Translations under genes and position numbers: made by a program
Notes under the pieces: model-generated
What the model saw: the letters and a program-made list of their open reading frames with translations, nothing else
Database searches by the model: none
What the model was told of the DNA's origin: nothing
Shown: positions 27,936 through 37,131 of the stretch, in pieces
How positions within the stretch are numbered: the stretch's first letter is position 1
Layout of the letters: each line of letters begins with the position of its first letter
Assembly (NCBI RefSeq): GCF_000511385.1
Contig: NC_023137.1
Location: 387,001 to 451,000, forward strand
Direction of reading: 5' to 3'
DNA from: Phaeobacter gallaeciensis DSM 26640
Lineage (GTDB): Bacteria; Pseudomonadota; Alphaproteobacteria; Rhodobacterales; Rhodobacteraceae
DNA: 64,000 nucleotides

Positions 27936-30116
27936 ATGGCCAAGGATACGGGTGAGCAGCTGGAGTGGCGGGTCACAGGGATGGACTGTGCCTCCTGCGC
28001 GACCAAACTGCGCGGCGCGGTTGAACGATTGCCAGGTGTCAGCGGCGTTGAGGTTGCGATGATGGCGGAACGGCTGCGCCTGGATCTGGACCCGCAAGAG
28101 GGGTCGGTGATCGCTGTGGAGAAGGCGGTGCGCAGGCTCGGATTTGACCTGATGGCCCGTGGAGACGGGGCCGTGACCGACCGGACCCTCTGCTGCGGCA
28201 ACACGCAGGTCAGCGCTGCCACAGTGACTGAGACACCTGCATGGTATCGCAGCGGTAAGGGGCAACTGCTGTTAGGAACCGGTTTGCTGCTGGCGCTGGC
28301 CTGGGCGATCAAACTCATGGCATCCCCTACGGTGGGCCTCTGGGCGTTTATGCTGGCAACCCTGATTGGCGTGGCTCCCATCGCACGCCGCGCCTTTGCG
28401 ATGCTCCGGGCGGGAATGCCATTCACCATCGAAATGCTGATGTCGATTGCGGCGATTGGCGCCTTGTTTATTGGCGCTGCCGAAGAGGCTGCGCTGGTGG
28501 TGTTCCTCTTTGCCGTGGGTGAAATGCTGGAAGGGTTGGCCGCGAACAAAGCACGAGACGGGATTCGTGCGCTGGCCGATCTCGTGCCCAAAACTGCGTT
28601 TGTGGAGCGGGGTGATGTGTTGGAGGAGGTCGCAGCAGACAGCCTGCGTGAAGGTCAGATCGTTGTGGTTCGCCCCGGTGACCGGGTGCCAGCGGACGGC
28701 GCAGTTATCGATGGGGTCTCCGGCGTCGACGAAAGCCCGGTGACAGGCGAAAGCGTTCCGTGCCTGAAAGAGCCCGGTTCCGAGGTTTTTGCCGGATCGA
28801 TCAATGCCGAGGCCGTCCTGCGGGTGCGCGTGACCCGTGCGGCAGCAGATAATACCATCTCGCGGATCATTCGCTTGGTTGAAGAGGCCGAGAGTGCCCG
28901 CGCCCCGACTGAGCGATTTATCGACCGTTTCAGCCGCGTGTATATGCCCATCGTTGTTGGGGTCGCGCTGTTGGTGGCACTGGTGCCCCCGCTTGGCTTC
29001 GGTCTGGATTGGGACACCTGGATTTATCGCGCGCTTGCGTTGCTGCTGATTGGTTGCCCCTGCGCGCTAGTGATCAGTGTTCCGGCGGCCATTGCGTCGG
29101 CTTTGTCAGCCGGGGCGCGCCACGGTCTGCTGCTGAAGGGGGGTGCGGTCATTGAGGCCGCGGCTGGCACCACACATGTGGCTTTTGACAAGACCGGGAC
29201 GCTGACCTGTGGGCGGCCGCAGGTCACGGACATCGTTGTTCATCATGGTAGCGAGGATAAGCTGTTGGAACTGGCCGCTGCTGTTGAACGCGAGTCGAGC
29301 CACCCGCTGGCGGAAGCGATCTGCGCGCGGGCGGCTGCCCGCGGCGTGGATATTCCGTTGGGACAGGAGGCACGTGCGGTGCCGGGCAAGGGCGCCTCTG
29401 CTAAGGTTGGATCTGTTATGATCACTGTCGGATCTCCGCGTTTTGCCTCAGAGACCGGTGTCATGACAGAGGCCGCCCTTGCGCAGGCGGCCAAGCTGGA
29501 ATCGCAGGGCAAGACGGTCGTCGTTCTGTTCAGCGAAGAGATGCTCTACGGGCTAATCGCGCTACGTGATGAACCCCGCGAAGATGCGGCTGACGCAGTA
29601 CAAGAGCTGAGGCGGATGGGGATCAATACGACCATGCTGACCGGGGACAACACCCGCACGGCAGAGGCGATTGCCGGGCACTTGGGCCTGGACCATCACG
29701 CGGAGCTGATGCCGGAGGATAAGGTCACGGCGCTGCAGGATCTTACCCGGAGCGCTCAGGTCATGATGGTTGGCGACGGGATCAACGATGCGCCTGCGCT
29801 CGCGACGGCTCAGGTCGGAGTCGCAATGGGATCGGGCACAGATGTGGCGCTTGAGACCGCAGATGCGGCGATCTTGCGGAACCGGGTCAGCGATGTTGTT
29901 GGTGTCATCCGACTGTCACGGGCGACGCTGAGCAACATTCGCCAGAATGTTGCTGTGGCGTTGGGGCTTAAGGGGGTGTTTCTCGTGACCTCGGTTCTTG
30001 GCATCACCGGTCTGTGGATTGCCATCCTTGCAGATACCGGCGCCACGGTGCTAGTCACGCTCAATGCGCTGCGCTTGCTGTCGTTCAAACCGTCCCCGGC
30101 GAGCAGCGACGGCTAA
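27936..30116 (+). CDS. zntA: Zn(II)/Cd(II)/Pb(II)-exporting P1B-type ATPase
   Basis: A 726-residue metal exporter. The HMA domain carries GMDCASC (about residue 14-20), and a second cysteine pair (LCCGN) lies near residue 88. CPCALVIS is the membrane metal site, TGES the actuator, DKTGTLT the phosphorylated aspartate and GDGINDAPAL the hinge. The last helix contains LADTGATVLVTLNALRLL, whose aspartate is typical of the divalent (ZntA/CadA) class rather than copper pumps. A MerR-type promoter directly upstream supports metal-inducible detoxification. The regulator gene itself is not in the window. Confidence 0.92.
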   Translation: MAKDTGEQLEWRVTGMDCASCATKLRGAVERLPGVSGVEVAMMAERLRLDLDPQEGSVIAVEKAVRRLGFDLMARGDGAVTDRTLCCGNTQVSAATVTETPAWYRSGKGQLLLGTGLLLALAWAIKLMASPTVGLWAFMLATLIGVAPIARRAFAMLRAGMPFTIEMLMSIAAIGALFIGAAEEAALVVFLFAVGEMLEGLAANKARDGIRALADLVPKTAFVERGDVLEEVAADSLREGQIVVVRPGDRVPADGAVIDGVSGVDESPVTGESVPCLKEPGSEVFAGSINAEAVLRVRVTRAAADNTISRIIRLVEEAESARAPTERFIDRFSRVYMPIVVGVALLVALVPPLGFGLDWDTWIYRALALLLIGCPCALVISVPAAIASALSAGARHGLLLKGGAVIEAAAGTTHVAFDKTGTLTCGRPQVTDIVVHHGSEDKLLELAAAVERESSHPLAEAICARAAARGVDIPLGQEARAVPGKGASAKVGSVMITVGSPRFASETGVMTEAALAQAAKLESQGKTVVVLFSEEMLYGLIALRDEPREDAADAVQELRRMGINTTMLTGDNTRTAEAIAGHLGLDHHAELMPEDKVTALQDLTRSAQVMMVGDGINDAPALATAQVGVAMGSGTDVALETADAAILRNRVSDVVGVIRLSRATLSNIRQNVAVALGLKGVFLVTSVLGITGLWIAILADTGATVLVTLNALRLLSFKPSPASSDG

Positions 30117-30145
30117 AAAGCGCCACAGTCAGCCGTCACAGAAGA

Positions 30146-30340
30146 TCAGTAATGCGGTGGGCGTTCGTCACCGATGACAACCCCGCCGCCGCCGTCCTGC
30201 TCACGGGCGGCTTCGCGCTGATACAGCATGGCGACGCGATGAGTCAGCCGGTCGATCTCTGATTGCTGCCGGTTGATGACCTCGCTCAGATCATCGACGG
30301 TGCGCGTCAGGTGGGCGATCTGTTCTTCGAGATGTTGCAT
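30146..30340 (-). CDS. slyX: SlyX family protein
   Basis: A 64-residue coiled-coil protein: heptad-rich EEQIAHLTRTVDDLSEVINRQ, and the family's end signature DERPPHY. ATG at 30340 follows GGAGA at 6 bp; the frame extends upstream to 30415 but without a ribosome binding site. Function of SlyX is unknown. Confidence 0.88.
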   Translation of the reverse strand: MQHLEEQIAHLTRTVDDLSEVINRQQSEIDRLTHRVAMLYQREAAREQDGGGGVVIGDERPPHY

Positions 30341-30545
30341 GGCTGTCTCCTTAGGGCTCACGCTCTCATATGCGCTGGCGGCGCGCGCGTCCATGCTGTC
30401 ACAAGTCTGAAACACAGTGCCTGCATGTGAGGCAGGGCAGAGACGCCTTGCCGGGTGTGCACCTCTGCCGCCTTGCTGTCAGCCCGCCCTTGGGCTAGAC
30501 CGCCGAGCGAGTATCTGACCCATTTGACACCCCGAGGAGGCCAAG

Positions 30546-32033
30546 ATGGCCAAAGTCAAGAAACAGCCCCGCCCCAAGGCGATCACGCCCAAGGGCTTCC
30601 GTGACTATTTCGGCGAAGAGGTGAGCCAGCGCAGCGAGATGCTGCAGGCCATCGCGGGGGTTTATCATCTCTACGGGTTTGATGCGCTGGAATCTTCTGC
30701 GGTGGAAACCGTTGAGGCGCTGGGCAAATTCCTGCCCGATGTCGATCGTCCGAATGAGGGGGTTTTCGCCTGGCAGGAATACGACGACAGCGGCAACGGT
30801 GATTGGATGGCGCTGCGCTATGACCTGACTGCCCCGCTGGCTCGGGTTTACGCCCAGCACCGCAACGACCTGCCGACGCCGTATCGCCGCTACGCGATGG
30901 GGCCGGTTTGGCGCAATGAGAAGCCCGGTCCGGGGCGCTACCGCCAGTTTTACCAATGTGACGCTGATACCGTTGGCACTGCCTCGATGGCGGCGGACGC
31001 TGAGATCTGCGCGATGCTTTCTGATACGTTGGAAACCGTCGGCATTCCGCGCGGCGACTATCTGGTGCGGGTGAACAATCGCAAAGTGCTGAATGGCGTG
31101 CTGGAGGCCATGGGGCTCGAGGCAGGCGATGCCAAGCGCGACGATGTGCTACGCACCATCGATAAATTCGATAAGGTTGGCGAGGCAGGCGTACGCGAAT
31201 TGCTGACCAAGGGGCGTCTGGATGCATCCGGTGCGTTTATCGATGGTGTTGGTTTGTCGGAAGATCAGGCCGCGCCGGTGCTGGCCTTCCTGACGTCCAA
31301 GGGGGCGGACGCTGCCAAGACCCTTGCCAACCTCCGCGAGGCGGTTGGCAGCAGCTCCATTGGTGCTGAGGGTGTTGGCGAGCTGGAGCAGATCGGCGAA
31401 CTACTGGCCGCAGGCGGCTACGGTGCTGACCGCATCGACATTGACCCATCGGTGGTGCGCGGTCTGGGCTATTACACCGGGCCAGTTTATGAGGCGGAAC
31501 TCACCTTTGAGATCCTTGACGAGAAAGGCCACAAACGGCAGTTCGGTTCGGTTTCTGGCGGTGGCCGCTATGATGACTTGGTAAAGCGGTTTACCGGTCA
31601 GGAAGTTCCGGCAACTGGCGTGTCCATTGGCGTCGACCGTCTGTTGGCGGCGCTGCGCGAAAAGGGCCGGATCAAGGCCGAGGCCACTGGACCCGTCGTC
31701 GTTACCGTGATGGATAAGGCCCGCATGGCGGACTATCAGACCATGGTGGCCGAGCTGCGTAATGCAGGTATCCGAGCCGAGGTCTATCTGGGCAACCCCA
31801 AGAATTTCGGCAACCAGTTGAAATATGCGGACAAGCGCAACTCGCCCATCGCGGTGATCGAGGGTGGCGAGGAAAAAGATAGCGGTGTGGTGCAGATCAA
31901 GGATCTCATTCTTGGCGCGCAAATCGCTGAGAATGCGACTCTTGAGGAGTGGAAAGAGCGTCCAAGCCAGTTTGAAGTGCCACGCGGTGATCTTGTTGCC
32001 AAGGTGCGCGAAATCCTCGCAGGGCAGGGCTGA
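30546..32033 (+). CDS. hisS: Histidyl-tRNA synthetase
   Basis: A 495-residue class II synthetase. Motif 2 is [25 protein letters not shown], the histidine loop is around [15 protein letters not shown], and motif 3 is [12 protein letters not shown] with the later [11 protein letters not shown]-terminal anticodon domain ends the chain. ATG at 30546 follows CGAGGAGGCC. hisZ starts 3 bp after the stop; hisZ is a paralogue of its catalytic core. Confidence 0.96.
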   Translation: MAKVKKQPRPKAITPKGFRDYFGEEVSQRSEMLQAIAGVYHLYGFDALESSAVETVEALGKFLPDVDRPNEGVFAWQEYDDSGNGDWMALRYDLTAPLARVYAQHRNDLPTPYRRYAMGPVWRNEKPGPGRYRQFYQCDADTVGTASMAADAEICAMLSDTLETVGIPRGDYLVRVNNRKVLNGVLEAMGLEAGDAKRDDVLRTIDKFDKVGEAGVRELLTKGRLDASGAFIDGVGLSEDQAAPVLAFLTSKGADAAKTLANLREAVGSSSIGAEGVGELEQIGELLAAGGYGADRIDIDPSVVRGLGYYTGPVYEAELTFEILDEKGHKRQFGSVSGGGRYDDLVKRFTGQEVPATGVSIGVDRLLAALREKGRIKAEATGPVVVTVMDKARMADYQTMVAELRNAGIRAEVYLGNPKNFGNQLKYADKRNSPIAVIEGGEEKDSGVVQIKDLILGAQIAENATLEEWKERPSQFEVPRGDLVAKVREILAGQG

Positions 32034-32036
32034 ACG

Positions 32037-33125
32037 ATGAGTGATCGTCTAAGCGCCCTGTCGCTGGCCGCGCGGCTGCGCATGAGTTTTGAGGCTGCTG
32101 GCGCACGGGTTGTGGAGCCGCCGTTCCTGCAGCCTGCGGAGACACTGTTGGATCTCTATGGTGAGGACATCCGTGCCCGCGCTTATGTGACCTCAGATGC
32201 GCTGCGCGGAGAGCAGATGCTGCGGCCTGATTTTACCGTGCCAGTGGTCGAAATGCACATGCGCGATGGCGCAGAGCCTGCGCGTTATACCTATGCGGGC
32301 GATGTATTTCGCCGTCAGGAACACGACGAAGACCGCGCCAACGAGTATCTTCAGGTCGGGTATGAGGTCTTTGAACGCAATGATCCCGCCGGATCCGATG
32401 CCGAGGTGTTTGCGCTGATTGCGCTGCAACTGCGCGACCTGCCTGTGCGGGCGGCGACCGGGGATATCGGTATTCTGATGGCTGCGGTCGAGGGACTTAA
32501 CACCACGTCGTTGCGCAAGGCAGCCCTGATGCGACATATCTGGCGACCGCGCCGGTTCCGGGCGATGCTTGACCAGTTTGCCGGGCGCAGCCCAGTTGCG
32601 GAAAGCCGTCGCAAGCTGCTGTCGACCGAAGGGGTGTTGACGGGGAAGGTGCCCGCCATTGGCAAACGTCGCCCCGCGGAGGTCGATGCCCGTGTTGAGG
32701 CCCTGCGCGCTGATGCGGCAGCCCCGCCGATTGCTGAGAACGAGCTGACCGCACTAGAGGCGCTGATGGCGGTGCGCGAGACCATTCCGTATGCATCTGA
32801 ACAGCTGCGCGATATCGCGGTGGATCTGCCTGCGATCAACCCTGCGCTGGACCGGCTTGATGCGCGTACCGCAGCGATGAAGGCGCGGGGCATTGATGTC
32901 GACAGCCTTGATTTTGAAGCCTCATACGGGCGCACGTCAATGGAATATTACGATGGCTTCGTGTTTGGATTTTACGCTGATAGCCGTCCAGATCTGCCGG
33001 TGATTGCCAGCGGTGGTCGCTATGACGCGCTGACGCGGCAGCTTGGGCAGGGGGCAGAAATCCCCGCCGTCGGCGGTGTGGTTCGTCCCGATCTGATGCT
33101 GCTGCTGGAAGGGGCGAAGTCATGA
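32037..33125 (+). CDS. hisZ: ATP phosphoribosyltransferase regulatory subunit HisZ
   Basis: A 362-residue HisRS-like protein without the full catalytic set. It keeps a motif 2-like stretch (ARYTYAGDVFRRQE) and a late GGRYDALTRQLG but lacks the histidine-activation loop. It is required with short-form HisG for the first step of histidine synthesis and mediates histidine inhibition. Its stop overlaps hisG by 4 bp. Confidence 0.94.
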   Translation: MSDRLSALSLAARLRMSFEAAGARVVEPPFLQPAETLLDLYGEDIRARAYVTSDALRGEQMLRPDFTVPVVEMHMRDGAEPARYTYAGDVFRRQEHDEDRANEYLQVGYEVFERNDPAGSDAEVFALIALQLRDLPVRAATGDIGILMAAVEGLNTTSLRKAALMRHIWRPRRFRAMLDQFAGRSPVAESRRKLLSTEGVLTGKVPAIGKRRPAEVDARVEALRADAAAPPIAENELTALEALMAVRETIPYASEQLRDIAVDLPAINPALDRLDARTAAMKARGIDVDSLDFEASYGRTSMEYYDGFVFGFYADSRPDLPVIASGGRYDALTRQLGQGAEIPAVGGVVRPDLMLLLEGAKS

Positions 33126-33814
33126 GCCTGAAGCTTGGGGTGCCGTCCAAGGGGCGGCTGATGGAGAAGACCTTCGAGTGGTTTGCAAAACGCGGAATTA
33201 CCCTGTCGCGCACCGGGTCGGACCGTGAATATGCCGGCGCAGTCGAGGGGATTGAGGGGATCGATCTGGTGCTGCTGTCCGCAGGGGAGATGCCCCGTGA
33301 ACTGGCCGCCGGGCGCATCCATCTTGGGGTGACCGGGACCGATCTGGTACAGGAAAAACTACCCCTCTGGGAGCAGCAGGTTGAAGAAATCGCAGGGCTG
33401 GGCTTTGGTCATGCCGATCTCATTCTGGCGGTGCCACAAGTCTGGGTCGACGTAGAGACCATCGACGATCTGGATGCGGTCGCCGCCGCTTTCCGTGCGA
33501 AACACGGCCATCGGTTGCGCATCGCGACGAAGTATCACCGTCTTGTGCGTGAATATCTGATGGACGCAGGTGTTGCGGATTATCAACTGGTTGATAGCCA
33601 AGGCGCGACCGAGGGCACCGTCAAGAACGAGACGGCTGAAATGGTTGCCGATATCACATCGACCGGGGAAACCCTGCGGGCCAACCACCTGAAGCTGATG
33701 TCGGACGGTCTGATCCTGCGCTCGCAGGCCACGCTATGGCGCAGCCGGGTGGCAAAATACAGCGCTGAGGAAAAGGCCACATTGGGTGACCTGCTGGAAC
33801 GCCTGCACGGGTAA
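33122..33814 (+). CDS. hisG: ATP phosphoribosyltransferase catalytic subunit, short form
   Basis: A 230-residue short-form HisG lacking the regulatory C-terminal domain, consistent with the adjacent hisZ. The N-terminus reads LKLGVPSKGRLMEKT; the PRPP-binding loop is around LVDSQGATEGTVKNE. It transfers phosphoribosyl from PRPP to ATP, the first committed histidine step. A strong terminator follows. Confidence 0.96.
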   Translation: MSLKLGVPSKGRLMEKTFEWFAKRGITLSRTGSDREYAGAVEGIEGIDLVLLSAGEMPRELAAGRIHLGVTGTDLVQEKLPLWEQQVEEIAGLGFGHADLILAVPQVWVDVETIDDLDAVAAAFRAKHGHRLRIATKYHRLVREYLMDAGVADYQLVDSQGATEGTVKNETAEMVADITSTGETLRANHLKLMSDGLILRSQATLWRSRVAKYSAEEKATLGDLLERLHG

Positions 33815-33870
33815 TCTGGGCACGAAATTCGAGCCTAATTGGCGGATCAGAGCCAATTGGAGATACATAA

Positions 33871-33908
33871 AAGAAAGCCGCACCGAGAGATCTCAGTGCG
33901 GCTTTCTT
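33871..33908 (+). terminator. Terminator of hisS-hisZ-hisG
   Basis: AAGAAAGCCGCAC paired with GTGCGGCTTTCTT around GAGA/TCTC, an almost perfect long stem with T-rich end, 56 bp after hisG. Confidence 0.88.
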
Positions 33909-34080
33909 CCGTTATGGGGGTTCATCCTTGGCGGGTGTGCTTAGCTCAAGTTTGAAAACCTCCTGCTGGCCTCTACTTAAAGGTTGGCAAGCGTATGTGC
34001 CCGCAGAGCAGGGTCCGTGATATCGTTCTGCTAGAATGCGGTCAGGCGCTCGCTTCGATACAACAAGGGAGACTAGAAAG

Positions 34081-34743
34081 ATGACAGTGACCATGGCAGC
34101 GGCAAAAGCCGCGCTGATCGCTATCCCGCTGCTCTTGAGCGCTGGTGGGGCTGCGCTGGCTCAGGACACCAGCATGAGCTTTTTTGTGACCAGCGTCGGC
34201 TCGGGTAAGGGCGGTGATCTCGGCGGGCTCGCGGGTGCAGACGCGCATTGTGCCAGCCTCGCCGAAGCGGCCGGTATCACGGGCAAAACCTGGCGCGCCT
34301 ATCTCAGCACACAGGAAGAGGGCAAGCGCGGGATTTCAGCGCGTGAGCGGATTGGCAGCGGTCCTTGGCACAATGCCAAGGGTGTATTGATCGCGGGCAA
34401 TCTGGATGAGCTGCATCTTAGTCCCAATATTGTCAAAGCCACTGGGCTGGATGAGAATGGCAATCTGGTGAATGGTCGGGGTGATCGCCCGAATGTCCAT
34501 GATCTGCTGACCGGCACCATGGCGGATGGCACTGCTTACTTTCCATGGATGGAAGGCGATAAGACCTGTAGCAATTGGACCAGTTCCGGTGAGGGCAGTG
34601 TCACGGTCGGACATCACGATCGCCATGGTGGCGGCAATACATCTTGGAATGCGGCCCATGACACGCGTGGATGTTCGATGGAAGCTCTTGCCATGACAGG
34701 TGGCGCCGGGTTGTTCATGTGTTTTGCCACAAACGGCGGCTAA
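34081..34743 (+). CDS. Secreted lectin-like (DUF1554/C-type-lectin-fold-like) protein
   Basis: A 220-residue exported protein. An N-terminal signal peptide (AALIAIPLLLSAGGAALAQ) is followed by FVTSVGSGKGGDLGGLAGADAHCASLAEAAG and TWRAYLST, the opening of a family often annotated lectin or DUF1554. Later come SARERIGSGPWHN, a region NWTSSGEG, and a cysteine near the end (LFMCFATNGG). The four cysteines of the mature part could form disulfides. Start at ATG 34081 after GGGAGAC. It ends shortly before the integrated element. Ligand unknown. Confidence 0.72.
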   Translation: MTVTMAAAKAALIAIPLLLSAGGAALAQDTSMSFFVTSVGSGKGGDLGGLAGADAHCASLAEAAGITGKTWRAYLSTQEEGKRGISARERIGSGPWHNAKGVLIAGNLDELHLSPNIVKATGLDENGNLVNGRGDRPNVHDLLTGTMADGTAYFPWMEGDKTCSNWTSSGEGSVTVGHHDRHGGGNTSWNAAHDTRGCSMEALAMTGGAGLFMCFATNGG

Positions 34744-34769
34744 AGGCGGAGCACTAACCTGAAAACACA

Positions 34770-34796
34770 AAAGGCGCCCAAGGGCGCCTTTGCATA
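34770..34796. terminator. Terminator hairpin beside the left attachment site
   Basis: AAAGGCGCCC, AA, GGGCGCCTTT: a perfect ten-base stem. It closes the lectin-like gene. It sits 6 bp from the left copy of the tRNA 3' end and is inferred to be the original downstream terminator of tRNA-Pro before the element inserted. Confidence 0.8.
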
Positions 34797-34797
34797 T

Positions 34798-34844
34798 TTG
34801 GTCGGAGCGAGAGGATTCGAACCTCCGGCCCCTGCCTCCCGAAG
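34798..34844. repeat. attL: Left attachment site of the integrated element (47-bp direct repeat)
   Basis: 47 bp identical to 47192-47238, i.e. the 3' part of tRNA-Pro from the CCA end through the anticodon loop. The similarity stops abruptly after GAAG. This is a partial tRNA left by site-specific integration, not a functional tRNA. Confidence 0.93.
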
Positions 34845-34982
34845 GCGAGTGACCGGGGCAAAGATCAGCAAAATAAGGGGTTCTGGTGCCGGTCACTGAG
34901 CTTCAGTGGTAGTTGGTGCCGGAAAAACTTTGCGGTTTCATTGCGAACAAATCCCGCCACAAATCCCCATACACGTCATCGC

Positions 34983-34988
34983 TATAAT
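34983..34988 (+). promoter_or_regulatory. Consensus -10 before the XRE-like gene
   Basis: TATAAT, a perfect -10, 44 bp before the upstream ATG at 35032. No good -35 is seen at 16-18 bp spacing. Confidence 0.4.
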
Positions 34989-35073
34989 GAAGAATAGAAA
35001 CTCGATCTACATCCAATCGGAGAGGATAGTGATGACCAAAAACCCGCACGAAGATACACCGTTGGCGAAATAA

Positions 35074-35433
35074 GTGGAACGCCGGGTGCTCGAACTGAAA
35101 GGTCAGAAGAGCCAGTCAGAAATCGCCGCCGAAGCCGGATATGTCAACCAGAACATGATCACGATGATCAAGCAGGGGAGCTCCAAGGTCGCTCTGGATC
35201 GCGTCCCGGCCTTGGCGCGCGCACTGGAGGCAGATCCGGCCTTCGTGATGCGGCTCGCTTTAGAACAAGCGATCGGCCAGACGGCGGCTGAGGCAGTCGT
35301 GGAGGTGTTCGGCGAACCCGTCACCGCGAACGAAGTTGGTTGGCTGCAGGCGATCCGTGAGGCCTCGAACAACACGGATCCCCGGCTTACCAGCAGATCG
35401 CAGGCGGCGATCAAGTCGATCTTCGGGAGGTAG
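35074..35433 (+). CDS. XRE-like helix-turn-helix regulator, N-terminus cut by an in-frame stop
   Basis: A 119-residue DNA-binding protein as read from GTG 35074. The helix-turn-helix is at the start: KSQSEIAAEAGYVNQNMITMIKQGSSKVALDRVPALARALEAD. A second possible start lies in the same frame: ATG 35032, preceded by AGAGGAT and the -10 at 34983, reads 13 codons (MTKNPHEDTPLAK) and then meets TAA directly before the GTG. A TAA here is one change from a tyrosine codon, which would restore a continuous protein. So this is either a recent nonsense mutation with internal restart, or a leader peptide with coupling. Its place next to the left end suggests an element regulator. Confidence 0.65.
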   Translation: MERRVLELKGQKSQSEIAAEAGYVNQNMITMIKQGSSKVALDRVPALARALEADPAFVMRLALEQAIGQTAAEAVVEVFGEPVTANEVGWLQAIREASNNTDPRLTSRSQAAIKSIFGR

Positions 35434-35440
35434 GTAACAT

Positions 35441-35646
35441 GTGCCGCTGACCCCCAACGAACGCGCCTGGCTGCGCTTCCTGCGCGAGGTGAGCAACTCG
35501 GCCCACCTTGCGTCGGGTGCAGCTCCTGCGGCGTCGCTGCGCGCCTCGATCTGGATGAGTTGGACTTATGCTGGGACCACGGTGAGGAATGGCTCGATCG
35601 TTGCGCTTCGCCGGGTCCCGAATACTTCCGCAGCAACAAGCGATAG
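35441..35646 (+). pseudogene. Small accessory gene split by a frameshift
   Basis: From GTG 35441, after GGAGG, the frame reads PLTPNERAWLRFLREVSNSA, a convincing protein start. The frame that follows to 35704 looks random. In the next frame, from about 35539, the sequence reads RLDLDELDLCWDHGEEWLDRCASPGPEYFRSNKR and then stops at 35644-35646, which looks like the true C-terminus. A single-base deletion between about 35500 and 35545 joins the two. It follows the XRE-like gene by 7 bp and was probably its operon partner. No family recognised. Confidence 0.5.
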
Positions 35647-35656
35647 GGTTGTCATG

Positions 35657-35815
35657 GGGTTTACATGGGCTGACATCCGACAACTTCAGCGCCGGTTCAC
35701 GTAAACCCCGAACCCTCGAAAACACCGCAAAATCAGCCTTCAGGGTTTACCTAAGATTTACATAAAGTTGACGGATTGAAGCCGAAAACGGCGTTTTTCA
35801 CGAGAAATGTAAACC
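35657..35815. repeat. Cluster of five GTTTAC motifs (possible iterons)
   Basis: Copies at 35657 (GGGTTTACAT), 35701 (GTAAACCCC, inverted), 35742 (AGGGTTTACC), 35755 (GATTTACAT) and 35807 (ATGTAAACC, inverted). The first and last are exact reverse complements over nine bases. An AAAACGGCGTTTTT dyad lies between them near 35786. Spacing is irregular. Confidence 0.5.
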
Positions 35816-36452
35816 TCTGTCGGTGAGGAAGCCAAGGAAACAAGGGGCTTCGGTGTCAGTCCAGCACTGTAGAAGAGCGCGTACAACATCGATAGCGTGC
35901 GTGCAGCATACGAAACGCATCAGAACATGGACCGCGCTCAGCGACGCAAACAGCGCGCCTGAGAACACACTATGTCAGTGTCGCAGTTACCGCCCGGATC
36001 GAGCAGAGTGTGTCCAGAGTGATGGTGCCGCGTGATAGACCGTCCGGCACGTTAATCATGGATTGGGTGGAACAAAGTGCGCCAGATCGTCCAGAGGAGC
36101 TTACGGACGCGCCATCGCAACCACATCCTGTCCGTTAGCCGTGGATAGAAAGCTCCCATGCCTCACTTTCAGACGCGGTCGATAGATCAGATCACGGAAA
36201 CATTTGGACATTGAAGCCCTTCTCGCCGTGCCAAGGAATGGCTCGACATCCCGGTAGGTCCCGTCGGTGCCAGACATGTGAAGCGAAGTCCTAGGTTTTT
36301 TAGATGGAGACTAGGGGGATGCATTCTGGCGCCGCGAGCAACCTTGAAACGGAAGTTCCCATGCCAGTTGGCTACTTGCCTGAGCTTCTCAACAGCTTCA
36401 GGGCTGCGCATCGCAGGCTGCCTGCTACAATGACGACGCTGATAGTCTAAGT

Positions 36453-36491
36453 GCCCGCCAGAGAGCGCCCCAGCCATCCTGGTGGGCTTTT
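36453..36491 (+). terminator. Terminator upstream of the HUH gene
   Basis: GCCCGCCAG and CTGGTGGGC pair over nine bases with one G-T pair around a 17-base loop, then TTTTC. Confidence 0.55.
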
Positions 36492-36615
36492 CGGATTCAA
36501 GGGTCGTGCACCGACCTCCAGAAGCTGGTAATTATTTTTAGCCCATTTTGCGCGTCCCGTGAACGCGGTTGCTATAGTGCCCAGTGGACCGTAAATCACC
36601 GAAGGAACCGGACAC

Positions 36616-37131
36616 ATGAAGGACTGGGCAGGAAAGGGAGCGATTGGCAGAGGAGGGCGCTGTGCTCTGCACCAGCGCATACGCCAGGAGCTGCGCACCA
36701 AGCTGCTTGACTACGATTTCACGCACTTCATTACGCTGGCATCGAACCACCAGCCATTGGGTTATCTGCGTATGCGCGCTTTGCTGAAAGAGTGGGATGC
36801 ACGTGTGAACCGTGAGATCAACGGGCCGAAGTGGGGTAAGCGGCCGGACGAGCGCTTGGTCTGGTTCGCCTTCCCAGAGAAAATGGACGTGAATCCGCAT
36901 TGGCACATGATTGTGCAGGTGGATCAGGACATCGAATCTTCCACACGAGCCGAGCGCACCGAGCGCTTGTTCGAGATCGGGCACATGCACTGGCTGAGCT
37001 TGGTGCGGCAGGGATCTTTTGACTGTCAGGGCGTTGAATCTGCTGGGGTTATCCAATATATTGCGAAGATGAGTGCCGAGGAGACACATTTCAATAAGTT
37101 CGTTGTCTTCCGAGAGTTCATGAACATCTAG
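36616..37131 (+). CDS. Small HUH-type endonuclease (replication initiator-like)
   Basis: A 171-residue protein with the three motifs of HUH nucleases in the right order: motif I HFITLASN (residues 37-44), motif II PHWHMIV with H95 and H97 flanking a bulky hydrophobic residue, and motif III QYIAK with Y148 and K151. Such enzymes nick one DNA strand and stay bound through the tyrosine; they start rolling-circle replication of plasmids and phages or act as relaxases or transposases. At 171 residues with no helicase or primase part it is minimal. ATG 36616 follows GGAACC poorly. Element context suggests replication after excision. The family name cannot be given without a search. Confidence 0.62.
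   Translation: MKDWAGKGAIGRGGRCALHQRIRQELRTKLLDYDFTHFITLASNHQPLGYLRMRALLKEWDARVNREINGPKWGKRPDERLVWFAFPEKMDVNPHWHMIVQVDQDIESSTRAERTERLFEIGHMHWLSLVRQGSFDCQGVESAGVIQYIAKMSAEETHFNKFVVFREFMNI

Larger units (their letters stand above)
35647..36615. other. Near-gene-free 969-bp region with GTTTAC motifs and one terminator
   Basis: No convincing coding region. 35657-35815 holds five copies of a GGTTTAC(AT) motif in both orientations. A short frame at 36319-36450 (43 codons, starting MHSGAASNLETEVP) ends directly before a good terminator, so a small gene there is possible but its GGGGG lies too close to the ATG. The rest, including the minus-strand frame at 36187-36477, shows no protein-like features. 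Confidence 0.5.

Noticed and set aside
34798..34880. Possible second tRNA-Pro
   Set aside because: Only the 3' part is present; the sequence diverges after the anticodon loop, so no D arm or 5' acceptor strand exists.
36187..36477. 96-codon minus-strand frame in the element
   Set aside because: No ribosome site, no domain, and a terminator on the other strand lies inside it.
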